A program made the position numbers and the translations under genes. A stretch of DNA of 64,000 nucleotides from Leuctra nigra (Eukaryota; Arthropoda; Insecta; Plecoptera; Leuctridae). This document shows positions 12,091 through 23,189 of this stretch, piece by piece; the stretch's first letter is position 1; each line of letters opens with the position of its first letter. The stretch is from the NCBI GenBank assembly GCA_934045905.1, contig OW203769.1, positions 19,313,705 to 19,377,704 on the forward strand. Reading direction: 5' to 3'. The notes under the pieces were generated by a model. The model worked only from the letters and a program-made list of their open reading frames with translations. It was not told the origin of the DNA and made no database searches.

Positions 12091-12392
12091 TATGAATGTG
12101 TCAATGTGCCAAGTATTGATTGAAATTTTGTAAATACAACAATTTTAGTTGTAGCTTGAAACAAATATTTGATATTTTTTCCCACAAATACTTAAAAAAA
12201 AAAAAAAAAAAAAAAAAATTAAAATGGCAAGAAAAGGACCGATCTCATAAAAAAAAATGAGAAACAGGCATTTTCAGGCAAAATAAACCCCTTAATTTTG
12301 GAATCAGGAACACATGAAACATATTTATGTATCATTTTTAGACGTGCCTGAACAAAAAATAAAAAAAGAATATGTCCTAAACATCCTAGCTC

Positions 12393-13866
12393 TAGTTCTC
12401 CTGCAGACATCGCCATTGGCCTCTCGTTGCCGAACAGAACGACGTTAAGCTTCACTCACGGGCCTGGTGTTGAAAGATCTATCAATATACCTGACATTGA
12501 CCCACTTCCTATCGATTAGCCATTAGCCACTCAAGAGCCGCGAATGTCAACCACTAAGCCCTCCTCCTGTAGACATCGCCATTGGCCTCTCGTTGCCGAA
12601 CAGAACGACGTTAAGCTTCACTCACGGGCCTGGTGTTGAACGATCTATCAATATACCTGACATTGACCCACTTCCTATCGATTAGCCATTAGCCACTCAA
12701 GAGCCGCGAATGTCAACCACTAAGCCCTAGTCCTCCTGCAGACATCGCCATTGGCCTCTCGTTGCCGAACAGAACGACGTTAAGCTCCACTCACGGGCCT
12801 GGTGTTGAACGATCTATCAATATACCTGACATTGACCCACTTCCTATCGATTAGCCATTAGCCACTCAAGAGCCGCGAATGTCAACTACTAAGCCCTCCT
12901 CCTGCAGACATCGCCATTGGCCTCTCGTTGCCGAACAGAACGACGTTAAGCTTCACTCAACGATCTATCAATATACCTGACATTGACCCACTTCCTATCG
13001 ATTAGCCATTAGCCACTCAAGAGCCGCGAATGTCAACCACTAAGCCCTCCTCCTGTAGACATCGCCATTGGCCTCTCGTTGCCGAACAGAACGACGTTAA
13101 GCTCCACTCACGGGCCTGGTGTTGAACGATCTATCAATATACCTGACATTGACCTACTTCCTATCGATTAGCCATTAGCCACTCAAGAGCCGCGAATGTC
13201 AACCACTAAGCCCTCCTCCTGTAGACATCGCCATTGGCCTCTCGTTGCCGAACAGAACGACGTTAAGCTTCACTCACGGGCCTGGTGTTGAACGATCTAT
13301 CAATATACCTGACATTGACCCACTTCCTATCGATTAGCCATTAGCCTCTCAAGAGCCGCGAATGTCAACCACTAAGCCCTAGTCCTCCTGCAGACATCGC
13401 CATTGGCCTCTCGTTGCCGAACAGAACGACGTTAAGCTCCACTCACGGGCCTGGTGTTGAACGATCTATCAATATACCTGACATTGACCCACTTCCTATC
13501 GATTAGCCATTAGCCACTCAAGAGCCGCGAATGTCAACTACTAAGCCCTCCTCCTGCAGACATCGCCATTGGCCTCTCGTTGCCGAACAGAACGACGTTA
13601 AGCTTCACTCAACGATCTATCAATATACCTGACATTGACCCACTTCCTATCGATTAGCCATTAGCCACTCAAGAGCCGCGAATGTCAACCACTAAGCCCT
13701 CCTCCTGCAGACATCGCCATTGGCCTCTCGTTGCCGAACAGAACGACGTTAAGCTCCACTCACGGGGCTGGTGTTGAACCATCTATCAATATACCTGACA
13801 TTGACCTACTTCCTATCGATTAGCCATTAGCCACTCAAGAGCCGCGAATGTCAACCAATAAGCCCT
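12393..13866. repeat. Satellite-like array, about 167-bp monomer, 9 copies, with higher-order structure
   Basis: Nine monomers start at or near GCAGACATCGCCATTGGCCT. Diagnostic variants (GCAG versus GTAG; CTTCAC versus CTCCAC; a 16-bp loss of CACGGGCCTGGTGTTG in copies 4 and 8; GACCTACTTCC in copies 5 and 9) show that copies 2-5 are repeated as copies 6-9 with a period of 652 bp. The segment GAACAGAACGACGTTAAGC resembles the 3' tail of the local SINE. Confidence 0.95.
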
Positions 13867-13994
13867 CACACGTGTTCACTTATCAGGTGTGAAACCAATG
13901 ACATGTGAGAAGCCGCACAATCTGATGTAATTACATGGATTGCGCAATACTTCATCGATTCATCATCATTCTTTTGGATATATAACGAGACGTC

Positions 13995-14381
13995 ATAGAG
14001 TTGTAAAATTACCGGTAATTTAAAAAATTTTAATATTACCGGGAATATTACCAAAATCTGGAAAAATTGGTAATCCAGTTCGACAAAAATGTGAGTTTCG
14101 GGTACAAAACGATCATGGTTAATTTACGAGCTACTTCTCTGCCTATTATGGGTGTATACGACTAATACGAATTTCCATGTTCTTTCATAAGATATTTGAC
14201 TATTCTCTTGTGTATTGGAAAATATTCAATGATGATGGATGAACAATGACCAACAATATTTGATGTGTTAAATTTATAAGATCCAGTTAAAAATACAAAA
14301 TGTACCTATAGTATGTAATACCTACTCCAGTAAAAAAAAAGGTAATATTACCGGGGTAATATTACCGATTTACATCTCTAA
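13995..14381. mobile_element. Short hAT-like element with ACCGGTAAT-type ends
   Basis: Left end TAGAGTTGTAAAATTACCGG and right end CCGATTTACATCTCTA are imperfect inverted repeats, with further GGTAATATTACC palindromes inside. No open frame of note. The flanks do not show a convincing 8-bp duplication. Confidence 0.5.
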
Positions 14382-14859
14382 GACTTCGTATTCAATTTAT
14401 GTTTTGTGACATGTTTTTGCATTTACGAACGATTCTTTGTTTCTGATTCGCAACTGTCGTCGATCCATCGCTGGACGTTTTTCTGGCAAATACTTCGTAA
14501 ATGAGACGTAAATTGACTGTAACAAACACTCTAAACTTACTTATTTATAGAAACAGAACTCTGATTTAGAAGTGTAGTATACATACTGTGTTCCGACAAC
14601 AATTACATAAGGAAAATGAAAGGTATAAATATGATCTATTTCGAATAAAAAAATCAAAAATTTTTTACTCTAGGGGGTTTTCACGACCCCAATTTCATCC
14701 CAGAACTATCGTGACTGACATTTGAAAACATAATCTAGTTCGATCAACCATTCATTTCACTTCAAAAATGTTAAAACTGGAGTTTTATAAAAAAAAAAAA
14801 AAATCTCCCATTTACGAAGTCTTTGCCAGAAAAATATTCGCATGCATGCTGCGACACTA

Positions 14860-15130
14860 TTTTCAAGATCGTTCGAGTGCGCGAATAATCGAGTATGACG
14901 TCAGAGTGACGTCAGTCCGAACAATATAGCATCCAATCTGCCACGTCAGTTCGTTATTTTGATTCGTTTGACGTCTGGCGCCCGCGAATCCGTATGAAAT
15001 TTGTCTCGAACGATCTCGACAAGAGCTTCCCGTACGAAGCACGCCGCCTCGTTCGTACGTATTGAACACGGTTAAATTCTTCACGCGTCCGGCTGAGATC
15101 GTCTTACATTTTAAAAGATTGCAGGGAAAC
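14860..15130. promoter_or_regulatory. CpG-rich patch with paired CRE motifs
   Basis: A local rise in CpG within AT-rich intron. It holds two closely spaced TGACGTCA sites (about 14896-14903 and 14908-14915), a CCACGTCAG half-site and a GACGTC. This is typical of a promoter or enhancer, but no exon with a Rim-compatible frame was found downstream of it. Function is inferred. Confidence 0.35.
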
Positions 15131-15239
15131 CTGACGCAGTACAACAATATTATTCTGATCTTGTAACCTTTTAATATAACTTATATTAAATGTGCAAGAA
15201 TAAGATAGGTACCTATACATGATCTCGCAAACAGCAGTA

Positions 15240-15690
15240 TGTCTTTACTAGGAATAAGGAAAACGCTCTGTGTAACGCGTTGATAAGCGAGCTTTCGTAC
15301 TGCATCCGATTTGATATGCGTTTGCAAGTATCGCTGCTCTACAGGCCTTGGAACTGAAGCATCAAGAAGGCAGGGATGAAAATTTAGTATAAATTTTTAA
15401 ATATTTCAAGATTAAAGAATAAAACGTCCATACATGACAATAACTTTTGAAAATAACAACAGATTAGTCTTCAAATTGGCAAAATACCTAAAAGGTTGGT
15501 CCCAATGACCAGGCAAAGTTTTAAGTTAATCGGTCAAACCACCATGCAAAGTTTTAAGTTAATCGGTCAAACGGTTCTAGTTTAAATTTCAAAAATCACA
15601 AGATCAAATTTCAAATTGTGAAACCACAAGGTTTCAAATTTTAACCAATGGGAGGATTTGGCTGAAACTTTGTTAGATTGGGGACAAGTA
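15240..15690 (-). mobile_element. Inverted relative of the 11140-12090 element
   Basis: Starts AAAACGCTCTGTGTAACGCG and continues with GCTGCTCTACAGGCCTTGGA, the complement of the segment near 11695. The body GTTTTAAGTTAATCGGTCAA is complementary to the GACCGATCAACTTAAAAC theme and is itself duplicated. Confidence 0.6.
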
Positions 15691-15726
15691 ACAAAGAATA
15701 CGTTAAATTTACAAAGTAGAGCAAGT

Positions 15727-15915
15727 TGGCTCCCGGGTTCGATTCCCGCGGCCGTCTTTCCTGACGGAGCTTTTATCTAGAGGCGAATGCTGGGAAGGTT
15801 CCCTACTACTAGACCACGACCATCTCTTTCCCAACGACCGTATAAACTTAATCATCATCATCACATTCATCCGTTGCTATTCACCTAGTTGTCGAACAGT
15901 GCAACGGCAATAATC
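15727..15915 (+). mobile_element. Partial tRNA-derived SINE
   Basis: Begins in the pol III B-box region (GGTTCGATTCCCGCGGCCGT) and continues through GGCGAATGCTGGGAAGGTTC to a tail like CGAACAGTGCAACGG. The A-box part is missing or too diverged to read. Confidence 0.7.
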
Positions 15916-16175
15916 TAAACTCCATAAAATTTACACGTGAATCGAAATCCGAGTTCCACGCTGACTTGGTATTTCAAGACGAAAGTCAAGTCAGAGAACC
16001 CCAGCAAATAACTGCTTGGATTTAGCTTCTTTGTCAGTGAAGACATTAGGGCCAATATCTTTTCTTCTGATCGAGAATTATTCCTAGCCAAGTGATCCTG
16101 AATCAGAAATACCAAACGTCGACAAAGCGAAAGCTCATGAGCACAATGCTCAACGCAGAGTCGAGTCTTGGATAT

Positions 16176-16201
16176 CTAACTGACTGACTGACTGACTGAC
16201 T
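16176..16201. repeat. (GACT)n microsatellite
   Basis: About six consecutive CTGA/GACT units. Confidence 0.85.
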
Positions 16202-16571
16202 TGTAGTGTTTTGACCACCTTTGCAATCACTTGATTTAAGACAGAAAATAACAAAATCTTGTATACTACCATTTTCTTGTTTTGATAATAATGTTAAACA
16301 TTTTTTCCAGCCTCCTTATAGCCACTTTAGATGACATTTTTACTTAGAATAAATTTGATTCAAACCTATTTCATAAAATACACCACGACTTTTTATTTGA
16401 ATACTCTCAGTATAGCTAGTCGAGTGTTGAGAAAACCCGTACAATTGAGTCAAGCCCCTATAACAAGTAGCTATCTAGCGTAGTTTTGTGTAGTGTGTCG
16501 CGTTTCGATCCCCTTATAGTCTTGGTTGTTGCTCCCGTGTGTAAGTGTTGTAAACTCGAGGTCTCTTGCAG

Positions 16572-16648
16572 GCGGATCTTCCGACAACCTCGGAGAGAGG
16601 CTCAAACGACAAACGCTCTTAGACGAAAAGATTAAGAAATTTCTAGCG
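16572..16648 (+). CDS. Rim: Rim alternative exon (77 nt), phase 1 to 0
   Basis: A short exon between TCTTGCAG and GTGAGATC. It reads GGSSDNLGERLKRQTLLDEK then IKKFLA; the other two frames contain stops. It accepts the phase-1 end of the 3212-3881 exon and leaves phase 0, which is what the PDZ exon at 22562 needs. It cannot be joined to the next exon (18255), because that would put a TAG in frame after three codons. I therefore read it as an alternative to 18255-18697. A small unrecognised exon converting phase 0 to 1 cannot be fully excluded. The sequence is charged and probably helical; I recognise no domain. Confidence 0.75.
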
Positions 16649-18254
16649 GTGAGATCCCACGAGCTGAGAACATGAGAAGTATCTGTGTTTGATGTGATTT
16701 TTGCTCTTGTTTTACAGCTGAATATCTGTGCTATATTTTTTTTTATTAAAGTTGCAAAGTGTACCAACTAATGATGAGAAATAAATAAAAACACTAAAAA
16801 TGAGCACATCTTCCTTACATTTTTCTTTATCAATTTTTGATAATCTTAAAAATGTAATTCAACTATAGATTCTAAACAAACTGTAAGTAGAATATGAAAT
16901 GTGTTTTCCAAACTGGCATATTGTGCCTTTTCGAAAAATTTATAAATTTAACTTTTTGGTACAGATATTTTTTTCACTAACCCCCTAAAATGTATAATTA
17001 AATAAGTAGAAAATAATTGACTTTGTAGTTTTTGACGATTCTTAATTTCGTGAGACTAAAAGGATCTATTACATGATTAGTTTGGTACACTTTCCACCAT
17101 GATCTCTGCCTGTTGCTGTCGGTTAATGATTATCGATGTGGAAATTGTTTCTATGTTACCATGACAACAGATGCTGTTTACAAGTTGATTGATACACATT
17201 CGCAATAAGAAGCCCCAGGAATATCCTGCTCTTACTCTAAATAGAATGACTTGTTGATATCAATGGCAGACTTAAACAAGATGGCGTCCTGTTGTCATGG
17301 CAATCTCCCTCTCTCTCTCTTTCTCTCTTCACGTTTGCATTTAGCTCGCTACCAATGGATGACGTCATTCTTCTCTCTCTCTATCTTCTCTCTTCTGTCT
17401 TCTCTTCTTATCCATCCTTGTCAAACAACAGATAAGAATATGTCGACGATAAGTCACAGGAAAATCTTGCTCGTTATCGGAAAATCGGTTGGAAATTCAT
17501 TCACGCGGCTTTTTTTATTGAATGACTCGGTGAAATTCATTAGTGCGACAAGTTGCATTGTTGTGATTATTTCTATGCGACGACATCTTGGATTTGCAAG
17601 ACATCTATTGTCAGGTTTTGCGGAGGAAGATCACCCACCCACTCTCCCACCCACTCCTTACCCTAGATTCGTAACTGAAGAAACAACAGTTCTCCAGTTT
17701 CCTCAATAATATCTCAAGTCTACCTACTACAGTTGATATTAAAGAAGCTCAGAAAAGTAACGGGACAATCGCGATTTCATTTTTTTTTCATTTGTCTTCA
17801 AAATTCAAATAAAGCACCACAATGGAGAATATTGCAATGTACGTCTCAAAACTGTAGGTAATAATCGTGAAATAATTGTGGGTACACGTTTAGTGTGTGT
17901 CGTATGTTGATGTTTTTACTCTTCAGCACAGCTGGACAAGTGCCTAACTGCTCGCTTTCTCAACTTTAATAATACTTCACACGTATTTTCCAAGATATAA
18001 TCTGAATTCTTAAATTTATTTAGTTTTCATTTTTTTAACAGAAGGGTTACACAAATTAAATACGCTGTCAATAAGACCTCTGTTTGTGAACATCTCCAAT
18101 TTCGCCAAGATTTTCCTGTGACACAGACAAAACACACTCCCTCACTTCAAAAAACGCGACTCACACACAATAAAAACCCTCCTCAACAAACAAAAAAACC
18201 CACCCCCAAAACAACCTTTACTATTGTTGTGCTATTCTGTTGCCCCCTCTGCAG

Positions 18255-18697
18255 GCAAAGTTCTAGACCACTCCCGCACACTCGTCCAGTCCAGACACCA
18301 CCAGAACCACAGTGTCCGTCACAGCAGACACAGCAAACCCTCCGACCCCAACGGCCACGGCCGCCTCAAGGAACAATCCACCTCCAAGAAGAACGGACAC
18401 CCGCGGGACGACTTCGAGAAGTTCCCCGCCAACCTCGAAGACTATCGCGAACGCTACTTCGCGTTCCGAGATCGAATCGTGAAAGAGTGCACGGGACTCT
18501 GGGAAGACGGTGACAAGCGAGGACTGACGGAGAGGAGAAAGAAGACCGTGAGGTTTGACGGCGAGTGGAATACTTGGGATGGGGATTTGAGACAAGGATC
18601 GCAGGACTCGCAGACCAAAGACTCCGGGATTGACACCAGTAGCACGTTTACCAGCAGTGAAGACTCCAACCGAGGAGATCTTGTCAGCAGTACCAAG
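18255..18697 (+). CDS. Rim: Rim alternative exon: KKTVRF-type linker before the PDZ domain
   Basis: Phase 1 in after CCTCTGCAG, phase 0 out at ACCAAG/GTATTG. It contains RKKTVRFDGEW and an acidic Ser/Thr run, SQTKDSGIDTSSTFTSSEDS, which corresponds to the conserved linker just before the PDZ domain of RIM proteins. The first part is basic and His/Ser-rich (RHHQNHSVRHSRHSK), followed by a segment with aromatic residues (DYRERYFAFRDRIVK). Either this exon or 16572-16648 is needed to join the zinc-finger exon to the PDZ exon in frame. Codon use is GC-rich like the other Rim exons. Confidence 0.9.
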
Positions 18698-19225
18698 GTA
18701 TTGACAACATTAGACTAGCGTAGTGATATAGATGACGTTTTGTGTTGTCAATTGTTTCTTCTCTTGTTTTGTGGTTTTTTGTCGTCGATTTGATAAGCGA
18801 TATGAGCTCTGCTGTACATTTGGATTGCTTTAAACTAGAACTAGGTTTAGAGGCATATTAGCTGCTTAGAGCATAGATGACTAGTTGTCGCCGCTGACTT
18901 GTTGGTTTTCTTATGTTTTAGCGTACGTTTGTAATAAATAATATTTTAATGATATACTGGAAACATTAAAAGGATTGATATTTGTATTAGAATTGTTAAT
19001 AAGGGTGTTTGGAAATGTTGTGATTTGAAACTTAAAGAGAAAATCTGAATGTGTCTGAAATAAAATTATATTACCTAATGAAAAATGGCCAGAGATTCTC
19101 CGAATATCTTAATTAAGGTCCGGTTTTGCATATCTTTGATGAGAGTTCAATCGATTAACATATAATTCACTGTTATTGCCATGGCAACAAGAAATTAAAT
19201 ATGAATTTGGAATCACTACTTTATT

Positions 19226-19507
19226 TTTACGGAACAGGTATGCTGAGTGATAACGCTCTGAACTTGTATTCCGGAGGCCCGGGTTCGATTCCCGCGGCCG
19301 TCCTTCCTGACTGTTTTTTTTCGTGGTATTCCCTCAGTCGACAGGCAAATGCTGGGAAGGTACCCTACTAATAGGCCACGACCGCCTCCTTCCCACCTTC
19401 CATCCTTACCTGCTCTTCACCATCATCTCCCAATCATCATCATAATCATTCATCCGTCGCCATTAGCCTCGCTGCAGAACAGTGCGACGTTAAGCCCCAG
19501 AAAAAAA
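19226..19507 (+). mobile_element. Full-length tRNA-derived SINE (copy 1)
   Basis: The head has pol III A-box (GCTGAGTGATAACGC) and B-box (GGGTTCGATTCCCGC) sequences. The body contains AGGCAAATGCTGGGAAGGTA and AATAGGCCACGACCGCCTCC, and the tail ends AGTGCGACGTTAAGCCCCAG plus an A run. A near-identical copy is at 34141-34427. Confidence 0.9.
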
Positions 19508-19563
19508 TTATTCATTTAGAAATTCAATAGTTATTGCAACCCCCTGACTCACTGCACTTACTA

Positions 19564-19692
19564 TGACGTCATCAAGGTGATAAGTGACGTCAGTTAATAG
19601 AGTTGCAGCCTGTCTGTGTGGGAATCAACAGCTAGCAGCCCCTCCCTCTGAGTCACGTGACTGCGTGAAGCTTTGACCTTTCCTTTCTTCCC
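19564..19692 (+). promoter_or_regulatory. Candidate internal Rim promoter: two CREs and a CACGTG box
   Basis: Two full palindromic CREs, TGACGTCA, lie at 19564-19571 and 19585-19592, with a CACGTG E-box (in GAGTCACGTGACTG) at 19654-19659. They precede the candidate first exon at 19693. In many animals CRE pairs mark neuronal, cAMP-responsive promoters. No TATA box was seen, so a dispersed-type promoter is assumed. Confidence 0.4.
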
Positions 19693-19788
19693 ATGCCGGG
19701 CTGGGTCGTGCCCACTCTCCCCGTCAGCTGTTCCCACCTTCCTGCCTCTCTATACACGTGCCCTAGCAATGTAGGAATACGATTGCAG
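19693..19788 (+). CDS. Rim: Candidate alternative first exon of a short Rim isoform
   Basis: ATG at 19693 opens 32 codons (MPGWVVPTLPVSCSHLPASL and on) and stops exactly at GATTGCAG/GTAAAG, a strong donor, in phase 0. The PDZ exon at 22562 starts in phase 0, so the join is in frame and would give a protein with PDZ, C2A and C2B but no zinc finger. The GC content is higher than in the flanks. Short RIM forms from internal promoters are known in vertebrates, but the residues here are not recognisable and there is no transcript evidence in the window. Confidence 0.35.
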
Positions 19789-20692
19789 GTAAAGGGAAAG
19801 AACGCTGTAAGTCAATTTTTGTGGAAAAAAATTAGTAATCTCGCAATGATTTTTGATTTTTATGAGCTTTCCGAATATACCTACCCTCGGTTTTTAGAAA
19901 ATATTGCTATACAAAGTCTTGAAAACTGAAATATCGATTTGTATGGAAGATATACAAGTTTCAACATAAAACTTCGTTTATCTCAGTTTCATCTGAATGT
20001 GACTTATAACGTTCTTTCCTTGTACCCTTCATTTGAGAAAATAAAATTGGTTATGTCTCCCGAAATCTTTAATTTCTAGGTTCAATGAATTTCTTGTACA
20101 ACTTCTGTACTACACTTCTGTGTCACACTTCTTGAATGGAAATTAGAACATATTTTAAGTTCTGTGACAGAAAGTTGGGTCGCGTGTTAACAAAATTATA
20201 TGAAAAATGGGAATGTGACACAAAAGTTGTTCAAGAAATTGCACTGTGTAAATGGGGCGATACACTTTTGGTTCAACGCATGTAACCGTGACATAAATTG
20301 ATTTTGAAGCTAAATAACTAGTGAATGAGTTATTATTGACGTCAAAAATCTAGTCCAATGAATTGAGTAAAACATTAAACCGTATAAACTAGGGTTTATA
20401 TTGGACCCATGTAATTTCATTTTGAATTGTTTCATGATTATGAGAAATATTTATCGAATGTTATATCACAACTTTATAACAGAACAATACAACTATTAAT
20501 CAAGATTATATTTTTAGAGCGTTGATATTTTTATTTCGTGAATCAGTTTCTTTAATTAATCAAGTTGTTTGGATTAAATCGATTACTTCTATTAGTTAAC
20601 TTTATCCTGTCGTGATGTACAATGCAATGAAAGGTTAGAGAAAATAATCGACGTTAAAATATCATGAATTAAAATTGTAACAAATCCCCTTT

Positions 20693-20983
20693 GGCCCAGT
20701 TTTTTCAATACTCTGCTAAAACCAGTTTGTTTTGTTTAAATGGTCATTCAAGGAATGCCATTTTGTTGCCATGGCACTATATTCCTCTAATCAACTGTTT
20801 AAAATTTAACATAAACCATATAGTAGGTATTGAAAAACTGGCACATAAGGGCATGTCTTTCATTTTTCTGTTAAACCAGTAGTTGAGTATTAAACGGTCA
20901 TTCGAGGATTGTCATTGGTTGTTGCCATGGCAAAAGTCCTAATTGACTGTTTAAAACTTAGCAAGGCATTGAAAAACTGGCCC
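20693..20983. mobile_element. Two adjacent palindromic MITEs, family A (copies 2 and 3)
   Basis: Copy 2 (about 20693-20845) and copy 3 (20849-20983) have the family ends CAGTTTTTTCAATACTCTGC and GGCATTGAAAAACTGGCC and share the interior TTGCCATGGCA. TAA separates and flanks them, as at 2561-2866, so this family tends to sit in tandem on a shared TAA. Confidence 0.75.
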
Positions 20984-20986
20984 TAA

Positions 20987-22561
20987 GTGTATTAGTACTT
21001 GTTTGTCCGTTTTTCTTGTACAGTGATTGTTGAAAGAAAAGCTCAAGAAAGTGTGTGTATGTCACCTTTGTGCAAACTTTCAGTGCTGTTTTCTATTGAT
21101 GTCTACTTTTGAAGAAAGAAAATGATGTTTACGACATTTTGCACTTAAATAATGATATTTGTAAAAATAACTACCACTTTATACAAATATAATGTATCTA
21201 TTATTATTGTTTTGTTTGGCATCAAAGACTATGATAATGAAGACTATCATTTGGGATCTCAAGACATCATTAGTTTACTCCTAGTGAATGTGATCAAGAA
21301 GAATGAAGATTGTGAAAGTTTAATATTTTGCTTTTTTTGTAAAATAATTCAAAAAAAACTTTTTATCCATAAAAAAACAAAAATAAAAATGTTATCGCAA
21401 GTTTTGCCTGCTGATAATGAAGGCTCACGAACTGTGAAGAAAATCAAGAAGAAATCATTGCAAGAGTGTTTTACCTATTTGTAAAAAAAATTAATTGTTT
21501 GACATCCAGAAATCACACATATTGTGACAAAGTAATAACTTTCATCCCTTGAACACACGAACACACTCTTTCTTACATCCCCTGAAAATTATTGTGTAGA
21601 GTAGTGTTTGATAAACATGTTAAGGATTTGTAAATCCTTCTGTAATGTTGTAGATTGCTGTGCAACTTCATTCTTGTTGTGCAATTTCATTTCTTCTTGT
21701 GTCGTTTCGTGTACTTCTGTGCAGAGTGTGTTGAATTGTTATGTTTTGTGTGCAAACTGTCACGTTTTGTCCATGTCGCTTGACTGTTTCATGTTTATTG
21801 TGATTGATGCATGTCTCACTTTGTTGTATCTGTATATTATTAAGAGTTTCAAGACTCATTTTTATAATAGTCTTAAAAGGTAGGTGGAAATTATTGATAA
21901 CAAGTAGCAACAAGTAGTTACAAATTCTGAAACAAGACGCCTGAATGTAGGCACCCATTTTTACACAACAACTCTAACCTAACCTAAAGTCAAGAACAGA
22001 ACAGAGTGGAATTTTGTTGGAAAATAAATTTGAAGTTTCGATTAGTATAACTTGACAAGAGAATTTTAAAATGTGGGTTATTCGGTGACACTTAATTAAA
22101 GGTTGAGTTTAATTTGATAATAGGTACTTATGTAGAACCTTTTTAATGAAATTGTTAACTAAAATGTTTTGGACAGTAGCAGGATTGAGGTTAGGTTTGA
22201 AATTTTCCATTAGCACAAAGTGCTTTTGTGACTGTCGAGACTCGAGTAGGTACGAATTCGGTTAAAGTCATGATAGGAAGCTCTTAAAACTACCAAATAT
22301 TGATACTTACTCAAATCTACGGTCTAATTAAATTATTTATGTCATTTATTCTATGCTAAATGAAGTTGTTATCACATAGATAGGTATTTCCATAAAAATT
22401 ATTAATAATTTGAAACATTCTGTTTAAATACAAGGTTAGTTAACTTAACCCATTTAAATAAAGCAAAGCTAGTGTAGGGGTTTTAGCAGAAGTCTAAATA
22501 TGCTTCACTTTATTGAGTTAAACCCTATCTCCTGACATTTCAACTAGTATGTTTTCTGCAG
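20987..22561. other. Rim intron, no gene seen
   Basis: AT-rich intronic sequence. It contains short open frames (for example around 21152-21484 and 21608-21883) with biased, low-complexity composition and no similarity I recognise. Nothing else is supported. Confidence 0.6.
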
Positions 22562-22781
22562 CACCCGCTATCATGGCAAAGCAGCGCCGACGGGTCTCGA
22601 CTAATAGGGCACATGATATTGAAGAAGACTGTACGAGAAGGCGTGGGTCCGACCTCTTCCGCCGCCATCTTGGGCTTGAAAGTTGTCGGCGGCAAGCTGC
22701 TGGAGAACGGAGGTCGCGGGGCTCTCATCGAGAAGGTCAAGAAAGGAAGCACAGCCGATGTGGAAGGTCAACTCAGACCAG
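22562..22781 (+). CDS. Rim: Rim exon: first part of PDZ domain
   Basis: Phase 0 in after TTCTGCAG, phase 1 out at ACCAG/GTATAG. It starts HPLSWQSSADGSRLIGHMIL, the typical RIM sequence at the linker-PDZ border, and contains the carboxylate-binding loop region AAILGLKVVGG and the conserved IEKVKKGSTADVEGQLRPG. In the family this PDZ binds ELKS/CAST and the C-termini of presynaptic calcium channels, tethering channels at release sites. Three upstream donors (16648, 18697 and possibly 19788) can join here in phase. Confidence 0.97.
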
Positions 22782-23027
22782 GTATAGGATGTTGTTCGTG
22801 TTAGACACTAGGCAGGGAGAAACCTCATCACAATGACAAAGTGACGATTATTCATCATTATTCATTCATTCATTTATTTAGATTATTCATTTGTAAAAGA
22901 AACTGTGCCCATGTATTTTGTTTGAGTTCTGTTTGTAAGAACAAATATATTTCTGAGGTCAGATTTTGTACCTCTTGCCAATTTCTTGATAGTGTTAAGC
23001 TTGTCTTCCATGAACGTTAAATGGGTA

Positions 23028-23189
23028 CATCACACTGAGTTGCCGCCCGCCGTGGCTGGAAATCTCGTATGGCCCAAATTATCATAATGCGCATGTGCAA
23101 TAAACTAAAATGGGTCTAGCTGCGAACGATCACGTGAGCCATACACGGGTTCCAGCCACGGGTTGCAACCCAGTGTGATACCCACATTA
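23028..23189. mobile_element. Palindromic MITE-like element
   Basis: Left end TGGGTACATCACACTGAGTT and right end GGTTGCAACCCAGTGTGATA (then CCCA) are imperfect inverted repeats, with a second complementary pair inside (CGTGGCTGGAA and TTCCAGCCACG). Confidence 0.7.

Larger units (their letters stand above)
3882..16571. other. Rim intron, 12.7 kb, repeat-rich
   Basis: No exon was recognised. The intron contains the foldback at 4312-4447, the duplicated repeat blocks 6715-8460, the minisatellite 9343-10338, degenerate SINE remnants, a dispersed element near 11140-12090 with an inverted copy at 15240-15690, the satellite 12393-13866, a hAT-like element 13995-14381 and a CpG-rich patch at 14860-15130. 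Confidence 0.7.

Noticed and set aside
17251..17709. 152-residue ORF
   Set aside because: Composition is driven by CT-rich microsatellite sequence, there is no domain, and it lies in a Rim intron without matching splice sites.
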